Shown here: one piece after another, positions 8,277-14,367 of the stretch | How positions within the stretch are numbered: position 1 is the first letter of the stretch | Layout of the letters: each line of letters starts with the position of its first letter | Assembly (NCBI GenBank): GCA_029558435.1 | Contig: JAKQEZ010000744.1 | Coordinates: 1-14,367 of the forward strand | Length of the DNA: 14,367 bases | Reading direction: 5' to 3' | Source of the DNA: Bacteroidota bacterium | Lineage (GTDB): Bacteria; Bacteroidota; Bacteroidia; Flavobacteriales; Crocinitomicaceae | Notes under the pieces: generated by a model | What the model was told of the DNA's origin: nothing | Database searches by the model: none | The model's input: only the letters and a program-made list of their open reading frames with translations | Made by a program: the position numbers and the translations under genes

Positions 8277-9116
8277 CTATTCGTTTCCTTGAATTAATTC
8301 TTCTATTTCAAATTTCACCTTTTGACGGTTTTTCCCTTTGATAAAATTGCTTTCAAAAACTTCATCGTTGCCATACAAGTCCTTTACCAAAATAAATCCT
8401 TTGCTGAGCAAATAATCTTTTTCATTTTTGGTTAATGAGGTTAAACAAGTAATGGGATACAGCGCTTTTTGATCAACCAAGTTCTTAATACTTCTTTTTG
8501 CAGGATAATCCCACGATAGCATTTTTAAGCCATAGTGCTCGCCAAAAGCAATGGCATCTGAGGTAAAATAGGCATTTGTTATTAACCAACCATGTGTAAA
8601 ACGATGAGCTCCACCAAAAAATGGATACGTTTGCTGTGAAATATCGTTCACGCGCGATAAAACATACATAGGTGTGGTAACGCTGATTTTAGAATCCATG
8701 GTATTTCTAAACTTGCATTCTATCCATAACATCTCCTCGCCTTTTTTGGCAATCACATCTGCTTCATGCGTCACAGCCTCTCCTTGTACTAATACATTTG
8801 TACATGTTTCATAGCCATAGCTTTCTAAAAAACGTGCAATCCATTGTTCAAAATAAAACCCAGCAGGTCCTAATTCCATCAATGCTCGTTTTAAACTATA
8901 ACGTGCTGCAAACGTACCATTTACCTTTTTCAATTGATTGAATGCCAGTTGATAAATAGCTTTGGTTGACATTCCATCATGAATGCGGGGCAACATATTT
9001 TCTAAAACTTCGGCCACTTCAATATCGGATGCACCCGATTTTGTGAGTGAATATTTGAGTTTTTCTACGTCAAATTCAGATACTTCGCCAGTTTGTCGTT
9101 TTATTTTAAAATTCAT
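8277..9116 (-). CDS. ATP-cone domain fused to a PD-(D/E)xK (Mrr-like) nuclease domain
   Basis: A 279-residue two-domain protein of unknown role. Residues 1-88 look like an ATP-cone, the nucleotide-sensing module of ribonucleotide reductase and NrdR: IKRQTGEVSEFDVEKLKYSLTKSG at the start and TFAARYSLKRALMELGPAG at its end. Residues 88-200 fit a restriction-endonuclease-like core: Glu90 in FYFEQWIARFLESYGY, Asp120 in HEADVIAKKG and Glu133-Cys134-Lys135 in LWIECKFRN, the D...ExK active site. A C-terminal stretch (about 222-246, LTSLTKNEKDYLLSKGFILVKDL) resembles a helix-hairpin-helix DNA-binding turn. I start at the ATG at 9116; a TTG at 9122 would add two residues. The secreted-protein gene upstream ends six bases away, suggesting one transcript. 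A nucleotide-gated nuclease is inference; no methylase is nearby, so it is not an ordinary restriction system. Confidence 0.75.
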   Translation of the reverse strand: MNFKIKRQTGEVSEFDVEKLKYSLTKSGASDIEVAEVLENMLPRIHDGMSTKAIYQLAFNQLKKVNGTFAARYSLKRALMELGPAGFYFEQWIARFLESYGYETCTNVLVQGEAVTHEADVIAKKGEEMLWIECKFRNTMDSKISVTTPMYVLSRVNDISQQTYPFFGGAHRFTHGWLITNAYFTSDAIAFGEHYGLKMLSWDYPAKRSIKNLVDQKALYPITCLTSLTKNEKDYLLSKGFILVKDLYGNDEVFESNFIKGKNRQKVKFEIEELIQGNE

Positions 9117-9122
9117 AGTCAA

Positions 9123-9995
9123 TTAGAGTGAACGTGCCAATTTAAAATAGTGCATCAATTGTGTGGTTTGAATAATTTTTTGCCACGAATCGGCTTTCCA
9201 TTCGGCAACGGATTGAAAATAATTTTGCATTAGGTCGGCAGTTCGTTGTTGCTCATTCATTGCCTCCAATGGCACAATTAGTTCTTGCGATGGTGGAAAA
9301 CGATACAACAATCGATTGGCATAACTCCTAACATCAATATCTTTTGTGGTTTTAGCAAACAATTGTAATTTTTCATCTCCCACTTGCGTATTTGACAGCC
9401 ACAATATGGTTATTACTGTTCGTTGCGCCTCGGTTGAAATGGTATCGTATATTTCTGCTAAAGGAGTCACATATTTTTGAGGTTTCAAAGGCAATAACAA
9501 ATAGGCCGCAATTTCACCTTGATTGAACGTTTTATTGATTAACGGATTCAACACATTGATTTTAGTTGTTTTAAACAATGTTTTTACACCATTCACCACA
9601 TTAATGCCACTTAGCGCAAAAGTTCTATATTTTTCAATCAATTCCCATTGGTTCATGTCCGCCCAATTGATGTTTGCAATTGCTTGTTCAATTAGTGCAT
9701 TGTCAGAAGGTTTAAACGATTGAATATTAAGGTAAGAGCACAAATCAAAATACAAATAAGAAGGTTGATTAGGAATTGTTAATACTTTTCTAATTTGAGG
9801 TAAAAAATTAGCCGTATCCTTATCCATTTCTTTCCAGAACAAACGCAATTCTTCGTTTTTTTTTATTGCTTCATCTGGAGTTAAAGTAGCAATTTTGAAA
9901 TTGTAAATAGATTCAACTTTTTCTTTAAATGATTGTGAATAAGTAATTGTATTACAAACAAATAAAAAAACTAAAAAATTTAAAGCAAATTTCAT
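9123..9995 (-). CDS. Secreted protein of unknown function, possibly alpha-helical repeat
   Basis: I do not recognise this 290-residue protein. It begins with a clear Sec signal peptide (MKFALNFLVFLFVCNTITYSQ); cleavage before Gln21 would fit the Tyr-Ser-Gln ending common in Bacteroidota exports, and Cys14 is not in a lipobox. The mature part is mostly helical by composition, with leucine-rich segments around 165-235 (for example GEIAAYLLLPLKPQKYV and RTVITILWLSNTQ) that could be HEAT-like repeats, though no repeat is regular enough to count. No enzymatic motif is visible. It is the first gene of a minus-strand pair with the ATP-cone/nuclease gene six bases on, an odd combination of an exported and a presumably cytoplasmic protein. 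The start is the ATG at 9995, with a -7 element 75 bases upstream. Confidence 0.75.
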   Translation of the reverse strand: MKFALNFLVFLFVCNTITYSQSFKEKVESIYNFKIATLTPDEAIKKNEELRLFWKEMDKDTANFLPQIRKVLTIPNQPSYLYFDLCSYLNIQSFKPSDNALIEQAIANINWADMNQWELIEKYRTFALSGINVVNGVKTLFKTTKINVLNPLINKTFNQGEIAAYLLLPLKPQKYVTPLAEIYDTISTEAQRTVITILWLSNTQVGDEKLQLFAKTTKDIDVRSYANRLLYRFPPSQELIVPLEAMNEQQRTADLMQNYFQSVAEWKADSWQKIIQTTQLMHYFKLARSL

Positions 9996-10070
9996 AATCC
10001 TACTTTTTATAAATTTAATTCTCTTCTTTCATACCTTATACCACAATTCAAATTCAGCATGTATTTCACA

Positions 10071-10078
10071 CAAATTTA
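10071..10078 (-). promoter_or_regulatory. Candidate -7 element for the secreted-protein/nuclease pair
   Basis: Minus-strand TAAATTTG matches TAnnTTTG in the 182-base divergent gap before pepT. It predicts a leader of roughly 70 bases. No -33 TTG is seen at the expected spacing. Confidence 0.35.
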
Positions 10079-10130
10079 GTGATTATTTGTAACAACCTAT
10101 TTTTTGTTAATATCTCTTGACAACTTCTTG

Positions 10131-10160
10131 TTGTTGCTAATGCTATAATTCTTATTTTTG
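10131..10160 (+). promoter_or_regulatory. Promoter for pepT-holA-rsmE
   Basis: This is the best promoter in the window: TTG at 10131-10133, a 19-base spacer and TATTTTTG at 10153-10160, matching the Bacteroidota TTG / TAnnTTTG pattern. Two more TTG triplets overlap nearby (10128, 10134). Transcription would start near 10164, leaving a leader of about 14 bases without a Shine-Dalgarno motif. Confidence 0.6.
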
Positions 10161-10177
10161 ACATAAATCAAAACACG

Positions 10178-11425
10178 ATGAACAATTACAAACATCAAGT
10201 AAGAGAAAATTTTATTCGCTACGCGAAAATAGACACAACAGCAGATCCTAATTCAACAACTTTTCCTTCTTCTATGAAGCAAAAAGACTTAGCACAATTG
10301 CTTGTAAAAGAATTGCAAGACATGGGTGCAAGCGAGGTTGAAATGGACGAATGGGGCTATGTTTTTGCTACCATTCCAAGCAACACCGACAAAGTAACAT
10401 CAACTATCTGTTTTTGTTCGCACATGGACACAGCGCCAGATGTAACTGGAACCAACGTTAAACCAATTGTGCACGAAAAATACAACGGGCAACCTATTGT
10501 TTTGCCAGACGATCCAACGCAAATCATCACTACGGAAATGCATCCGTATTTGAAAGAAAAAATTGGTGACGATATCATCACGGCAAGTGGAACAACGCTT
10601 TTGGGTGCTGACGACAAAGCAGGTGTTGCCATTATTATGGATTTTGCCAATTATTTATTGACACATCCTGAGGTAAAACACGGAAAAGTGCGCATTTTAT
10701 TCACACCCGACGAAGAAGTTGGTCGCGGGGTAGATCATTTGGATATCAAAAAATTAAATGCCGACTACGGTTACACGTTGGACGGAGGTGTTTTGGGTTC
10801 TATTGAAGACGAAACATTTTCTGCTGACTCAGTAAAAGTAACATTTAAAGGAGTGAGTGCACACCCTGGTTATGCAAAAGGAATCATGGTTAACTCCATC
10901 AAATTGGCTTCTGATTTTGTGGCTGCCTTGCCAAAAGATCGTTGGTCGCCTGAAACGACTGAAGGAAGAGATGGTTTTGTTCACCCTGTTTCTATCAGTG
11001 GAATTATGGAATCAACAACGGTGAGTTTCATCATTCGTGACCATGTTACCGAAAAGCTTTCTAAATACGAAGACGAATTAAGAGGAATTGCCCAAATGAT
11101 TGTTGAACCGCACAATGGTGTTTCAATGGAATTTGTGGTAAAAGAACAATACCGCAACATGAAAGAAGTATTGAACAGCGTTCCTTTTGTTACAGAATAT
11201 GCTATTGAAGCAATGAAACGTGCTGGTGTTGAACCAAAACCGATGATTATCCGCGGTGGAACTGACGGTTCTCGCTTATCGTTTATGGGATTACCTTGTC
11301 CGAACTTGTTTACTGGAGAAATGGGAATTCACTCAAAACACGAATACGTGAGCGTTCAAGATATGGAAAAAGCAGTGCGAACAATGGTGGAATTAATTAA
11401 AATCTGGGAAGAACACGTAGATTAA
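10178..11425 (+). CDS. pepT: Peptidase T (tripeptide aminopeptidase)
   Basis: A cytoplasmic zinc aminopeptidase of family M20B that removes the N-terminal residue from tripeptides, probably for recycling imported or degraded peptides. The 415 residues are typical (E. coli 408). Metal and catalytic residues are visible in order: His82 and Asp84 in CSHMDTAPD, Asp145 in LLGADDKAG, the Glu179-Glu180 pair in FTPDEEVGRG, Asp202 in YTLDGG, and a C-terminal GIHSKHEYV (383-391) supplying the last His. The dimerisation lid lies between, around 216-320. The upstream promoter is the clearest in the window. holA starts one base after the stop, so a nutritional enzyme heads a transcript with a replication gene; this looks like convenience of position rather than shared function. 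Confidence 0.97.
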   Translation: MNNYKHQVRENFIRYAKIDTTADPNSTTFPSSMKQKDLAQLLVKELQDMGASEVEMDEWGYVFATIPSNTDKVTSTICFCSHMDTAPDVTGTNVKPIVHEKYNGQPIVLPDDPTQIITTEMHPYLKEKIGDDIITASGTTLLGADDKAGVAIIMDFANYLLTHPEVKHGKVRILFTPDEEVGRGVDHLDIKKLNADYGYTLDGGVLGSIEDETFSADSVKVTFKGVSAHPGYAKGIMVNSIKLASDFVAALPKDRWSPETTEGRDGFVHPVSISGIMESTTVSFIIRDHVTEKLSKYEDELRGIAQMIVEPHNGVSMEFVVKEQYRNMKEVLNSVPFVTEYAIEAMKRAGVEPKPMIIRGGTDGSRLSFMGLPCPNLFTGEMGIHSKHEYVSVQDMEKAVRTMVELIKIWEEHVD

Positions 11426-11426
11426 G

Positions 11427-12431
11427 ATGGACCACAAGCTTATCATAAAAAATATTAAGCAAAAACAGTTCGAAAAAATTTACTTTCTTCATGGTGAAGA
11501 ACCGTATTACATTGATTTAGTTTGTGATGCAATAGAGGAAAATGCCATTGATGAAAGCGAAAAAGATTTCAACCAAACGATAATTTATGGTAAGGATGTT
11601 GTTATTCCGCAGCTAATATCAGAGGTGAAATCGTTTCCTATGATGGGAGAAAAACGATTGGTGATAGTTAAAGAAGCTCAAAACATTGATAAGGATGATT
11701 TTGAGCTCCTTGCTCCCTTATTTGAAAATCCAGTTGATACCACTATTTTTGTTATTTGTTATAAGTATAAAAAATACGACTCGCGCACAAAATTGCTCAA
11801 AGATGCCGCCAAAAATGGGTTGGTCTTTGTTACCGAAAAACTTAAAGATTATAAAGTAGTTGATTGGATAAATAAATTTGTTGCCGAATCGGGCTACCAA
11901 ATTTCGCAAAAAGCTTCTATGTTGTTGGCCGAAAACTTGGGAACCGACATTGGTAGAATCATCAATGAGCTTGAAAAACTTCAAATTTTAGTAGAAAAAG
12001 GAACGGTTATCAACGAGGTACATGTGGAAGAAAACATTGGTATCTCCAAAGATTACAACTTTTTCGAGCTTTCTAATGCGTTTGCCGATCGCGATCACCT
12101 GAAAGCCTATAAAATTGTTGATTATTTTGACAAAAACCCTAAAGCAGGAAGCATTATTCCGGTAATAAGTAACTTGTATGCTTATCACATTAAATTGATG
12201 CGTTTACATTTTTCACCCGATAAATCGCAAGCTTCGTTGGCTTCAATTTTAAAAATAGCACCATTTGTTGTTGCTCAGTATACCAAAGCAGCAAAAATAT
12301 ACCCACCCAAAAAATTGGCAGAAAACATTGCTATTTTACAAGAATACGATTTAATGTCAAAAGGAGTCAACAATTCATCCATGTCTAGTGGCGATTTGAT
12401 GAAAGAAATGATGTTTCGCTTAATGAATTGA
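11427..12431 (+). CDS. holA: DNA polymerase III, delta subunit
   Basis: The clamp-loader subunit that opens the beta sliding clamp so it can be placed on primed DNA. It has 334 residues (E. coli delta 343). The opening FEKIYFLHGEEPYYIDLV (15-32) is characteristic of the family: the site of a P-loop is present but degenerate, as expected for a subunit that does not hydrolyse ATP. A FPMMGEKRLVIVKEAQ segment (70-85) and the GTDIGRIINELEKLQIL helix pair (168-184) are also typical. The final third fits the helical collar domain. Starts at ATG with a one-base gap from pepT and ends one base before rsmE, so all three are very probably one transcript. No Shine-Dalgarno is visible; translation is likely by reinitiation. 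Confidence 0.94.
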   Translation: MDHKLIIKNIKQKQFEKIYFLHGEEPYYIDLVCDAIEENAIDESEKDFNQTIIYGKDVVIPQLISEVKSFPMMGEKRLVIVKEAQNIDKDDFELLAPLFENPVDTTIFVICYKYKKYDSRTKLLKDAAKNGLVFVTEKLKDYKVVDWINKFVAESGYQISQKASMLLAENLGTDIGRIINELEKLQILVEKGTVINEVHVEENIGISKDYNFFELSNAFADRDHLKAYKIVDYFDKNPKAGSIIPVISNLYAYHIKLMRLHFSPDKSQASLASILKIAPFVVAQYTKAAKIYPPKKLAENIAILQEYDLMSKGVNNSSMSSGDLMKEMMFRLMN

Positions 12432-12432
12432 T

Positions 12433-13122
12433 ATGCAACTATTTTACGATGCTCAAATAACCGATTCCACACAATTTCATCAATTGAATGAAACCGAATC
12501 GCGCCATATTTGTAAAGTTCTCCGTTTAAAAGAAGGCGATACTATTGGACTTCAAAACGGTTGTGGTTTATTGGTAACTGCTGTAATTTTAGAGGCACAC
12601 CCCAAACATTGCAAAGTTGAAATTATTGAGCGAAAAATTGAAGTTGCTCCTGCATTCAACGTCCACATTGCTATTTGTCCCACCAAAATGAACGAGCGCA
12701 TGGAATGGTTGGTTGAAAAAGCAACCGAATTGGGTGTTACTGAAATTACGTTTTTATTGAGCAAAAATTCTGAACGAAAAGCTATTAAATTAGAACGATT
12801 TGAGAACATTGCCATAAGCGCTATGAAGCAATCCAAACGATTGTTTTTACCCAAAATAAACGATTTAACTAAAGTGGAACAATTCATTAAAGCGCATCCC
12901 AACGGTTACATTGCCCATTGCTATGAAGGAGAAAAACAGCAACTTTCTGCAATTTTTGATAAAAACGCACCTATTTTAATTGGTCCAGAAGGCGATTTTA
13001 CATTAGAAGAAACTGCCTTAGCAATTGAAAATGGCTACAAAGCAATAACGTTAGGAAAAAATCGATTGCGCACAGAAACCGCAGGATTGTATGCCTGTAT
13101 GCAAGCATTAATGGCGATTTAG
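12433..13122 (+). CDS. rsmE: 16S rRNA (uracil1498-N3)-methyltransferase
   Basis: Methylates N3 of U1498 in 16S rRNA on the assembled small subunit. The 229-residue product has the two-part RsmE layout: an N-terminal PUA-like barrel including RHICKVLRLKEGD (24-36), then a SPOUT methyltransferase with a trefoil knot. Family motifs are CPTKMNERMEWLVEKATELGV (82-102), ERKAIKLERFENIAISAMKQSKR (114-136), IGPEGDFTLEE (183-193) and LGKNRLRTETAGL (207-219), the last two forming the SAM-binding knot. Ala131 replaces the Glu often found before the Gln-Ser-x-Arg segment, a minor change. One base separates it from holA. The following DUF4159 gene has its own promoter element, although read-through is possible because no terminator is visible between them. 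Confidence 0.96.
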   Translation: MQLFYDAQITDSTQFHQLNETESRHICKVLRLKEGDTIGLQNGCGLLVTAVILEAHPKHCKVEIIERKIEVAPAFNVHIAICPTKMNERMEWLVEKATELGVTEITFLLSKNSERKAIKLERFENIAISAMKQSKRLFLPKINDLTKVEQFIKAHPNGYIAHCYEGEKQQLSAIFDKNAPILIGPEGDFTLEETALAIENGYKAITLGKNRLRTETAGLYACMQALMAI

Positions 13123-13155
13123 CATAAAAAATTAATCAAAATCTATTTACTTTTT

Positions 13156-13163
13156 TATTTTTG
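13156..13163 (+). promoter_or_regulatory. Candidate -7 element for the DUF4159 gene
   Basis: TATTTTTG matches TAnnTTTG in the 56-base gap after rsmE and 15 bases before the ATG at 13179, giving a leader of about 10-12 bases. It also argues against the in-frame TTG at 13161 as start, since that codon lies inside the promoter box. Confidence 0.5.
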
Positions 13164-13178
13164 TTGAAAACCAAAGCG

Positions 13179-13826
13179 ATGAAAAAACTAATTGTATGGA
13201 TAACATTATTTGTAAGCACCTGCGGATATTCGCAATATGCTTATCAAATTGCAGTTTTGAAATACAATGGTGGTGGAGATTATTATGCCAACCCTACATC
13301 GGTTCCAAATCTTGTAAAATTTTGCAACGAAAATCTATCCACTAAAATTTCTCCCGATGTTCCATTTGTAGAAGTGGGTAGCCCTGACTTATTTCAATAC
13401 CCTTTTGTGCACATGACAGGACACGGAAACGTTGTTTTTTCGCAACAAGAGGCAAGTAATTTACGCAACTATTTGCAAGGCGGTGGTTTTTTGCACATAG
13501 ACGACAACTACGGTATGGATCAATTCATACGTGTAGAAATCAAAAAAGTATTTCCCAACAAAGAATTGGTAGAATTGCCATTTAACCACCCTATTTTTCA
13601 TCAAAAATACAATTTCAACGGATTGCCAAAAATTCACGAACATGATGGCAAGCGACCGCAAGCATTTGGAATTATTGAAAACGGAAAAGTTATTTTGCTT
13701 TACACGTATGAAACCGACTTAGGCGATGGTTGGGAAGATATTAACGTGCACCAAGATTCTCCAGAAAAACATAAACAAGCGCTTCAAATGGGTGCCAATA
13801 TTATCAACTACGCATTTACGGAGTAG
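13179..13826 (+). CDS. Secreted DUF4159 domain protein
   Basis: A 215-residue exported protein. The signal peptide MKKLIVWITLFVSTCGYSQ has a positive start, a hydrophobic core and the Tyr-Ser-Gln ending. The rest matches my memory of DUF4159, a domain with a flavodoxin/glutamine-amidotransferase-like fold: IAVLKYNGGGDYYANP at the N-terminus, FVHMTGHGNVVFS and GGGFLHIDDNYG in the middle, FPNKELVELPFNHPIFH, and a conserved end YETDLGDGWED...HQDSPEKHKQALQMGANIINYAF. Its biochemical role is unknown to me. I choose the ATG at 13179 because it gives a clean signal peptide and lies just after a -7 element. It follows rsmE but is probably transcribed at least partly on its own. Confidence 0.9.
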   Translation: MKKLIVWITLFVSTCGYSQYAYQIAVLKYNGGGDYYANPTSVPNLVKFCNENLSTKISPDVPFVEVGSPDLFQYPFVHMTGHGNVVFSQQEASNLRNYLQGGGFLHIDDNYGMDQFIRVEIKKVFPNKELVELPFNHPIFHQKYNFNGLPKIHEHDGKRPQAFGIIENGKVILLYTYETDLGDGWEDINVHQDSPEKHKQALQMGANIINYAFTE

Positions 13827-13970
13827 TTGGTTTTAGTTGAAATAAAACAGATTTGTTGCATTTATTATAGATAATGAAATTGTAAGCGTTTTTCAAACAA
13901 CTCTCATACCCTATTTCATACCATTTACAGAAACTAAAATGGAGCACTCAAACATTAAAACAAACAGAAT

Positions 13971-14024
13971 ATGGACAGTATAAATAGAAAAAATCATTGG
14001 GAAACAGTTTATGAAACAAAATGA
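13971..14024 (+). pseudogene. Remnant of a class I SAM-dependent methyltransferase N-terminus
   Basis: Translation from the ATG at 13971 reads MDSINRKNHWETVYETK and then a TGA. As I recall, this closely matches the N-terminus of a common Bacteroidota class I SAM-dependent methyltransferase, which opens with Asn-Arg-Lys-x-His-Trp-Glu-x-Val-Tyr-x-Thr-Lys and continues with Asn-Glu-Val-Ser-Trp. In the +1 frame the next residues read Gln-Asn-Glu-Phe, a faint echo of that continuation, but a stop follows within ten codons and no glycine-rich SAM-binding motif appears in any frame. I infer a gene fragment left by deletion or recombination. A chance short ORF or an assembly error remains possible. 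Confidence 0.4.
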
Positions 14025-14277
14025 ATTTAAAAAACGGTTTTGAAAAAATTAGTTGCTTAACAGAGGATCATACAACACCATTTAACACCACTCAGAATTT
14101 TCTTTTTTGTAGCTTCAAAAAACAACAAAATTAAGCTTGTATATTCACTTTAAGAAAGAAGACAATTCACCTGCTGTCAAAAAGTGCTTTCTTAAACGAA
14201 AATTATCAAAACAACCGTAAAACAAGGTTTGATTAATGTGAAATAATCTGCTTAAAAAAAAGTTTATTGAAGTTGTT

Positions 14278-14285
14278 TAAATTTG
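14278..14285 (+). promoter_or_regulatory. Possible -7 element near the window end
   Basis: TAAATTTG matches TAnnTTTG and could serve a gene starting beyond the right edge. There is no -33 support, and chance matches are expected in such AT-rich DNA. Confidence 0.2.
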
Positions 14286-14314
14286 AAATAAATGTGTAGT
14301 TTAGTGATGGAAAT

Positions 14315-14349
14315 TAACGGAGGAAGCTGGTTTAAACGAACTGCCGTTA
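14315..14349. repeat. Imperfect 35-base palindrome, possibly attC-like
   Basis: TAACGG (14315-14320) and CCGTTA (14344-14349) are perfect inverted arms. Inside them lies an 18-base near-palindrome (14325-14342, 14 of 18 positions symmetric) centred on the perfect GTTTAAAC. The outer AAC/GTT arms, mismatches in the inner stem and the ending GTTATGT recall integron attC sites, but GTTATGT departs from the GTTRRRY core, the element is shorter than most attC sites, and no integrase is in view. Confidence 0.35.
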
Positions 14350-14367
14350 TGTACAATTAAACAAAAC

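Larger units (their letters stand above)
13827..14367. other. Gene-poor right end without an intact coding region
   Basis: No frame longer than about 40 codons looks coding on either strand for 541 bases, the longest such stretch in a window where most gaps are below 60 bases. It contains a weak AT-only hairpin right after the DUF4159 stop (GTTTTA 13830-13835 with TAAAAC 13843-13848, no T-tract), a methyltransferase-like start at 13971, a -7-like box and a palindrome near the end. These are listed separately. Confidence 0.6.

Noticed and set aside
12552..12902. A 116-codon minus-strand frame
   Set aside because: It is antisense to rsmE, whose motifs cover the same bases; no promoter or domain supports it.
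13939..14134. Small plus-strand frames at 13939 (14 codons) and 14021 (37 codons)
   Set aside because: No promoter, no recognisable sequence and unlikely codon content. The second partly overlaps the methyltransferase-like fragment in another frame.

Overview
The window looks like a chromosomal segment of a Bacteroidota bacterium, most likely from Flavobacteriales; I cannot name the family. The evidence is an AT-rich sequence, almost no Shine-Dalgarno motifs in front of start codons, repeated Bacteroidota-type -7 promoter elements (TAnnTTTG), signal peptides ending in Tyr-Ser-Gln, and lineage-typical families (DUF5522, DUF4159, an Mrp lacking CxxC). Sixteen protein genes are supported. Most are housekeeping genes, and spacing is very tight.

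Layout. (1) 123-1428, minus: thyA then folA, a two-gene folate/thymidylate unit. (2) 1580-4187: an acyltransferase (+), a small Cys-rich DUF5522 protein (-), a PLP-dependent ACC deaminase/D-cysteine desulfhydrase (+) and fmt (-). They are packed so that both tail-to-tail pairs share a four-base TTAA carrying both stop codons, and the head-to-head pair is only 30 bp apart. (3) 4248-5591, minus: a MATE-type exporter that seems to start at TTG. (4) 5763-8021, minus: mrp, a NifU-type Fe-S scaffold and a lipoprotein alpha/beta hydrolase, overlapping end to start. (5) 8277-9995, minus: an unrecognised secreted protein followed by a protein joining an ATP-cone to a PD-(D/E)xK nuclease domain, which is the least ordinary gene here. 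(6) 10178-13826, plus: pepT, holA and rsmE with one-base gaps, then a secreted DUF4159 protein with its own promoter. (7) 13827-14367: 541 bases without an intact gene. This stretch holds what looks like the first 17 codons of a class I methyltransferase and, near the window end, an imperfect palindrome ending in CCGTTATG.

Working together: ThyA makes dihydrofolate when it methylates dUMP, FolA regenerates tetrahydrofolate, and Fmt spends 10-formyl-tetrahydrofolate on initiator Met-tRNA, so three genes share the folate pool. Mrp and the NifU-type protein are probably partners in Fe-S delivery. HolA and RsmE serve replication and ribosome maturation. I found no CRISPR array, tRNA, rRNA, insertion sequence or phage gene. 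The clearest leads for something undescribed are the ATP-cone/nuclease pair and the gene-poor right end.
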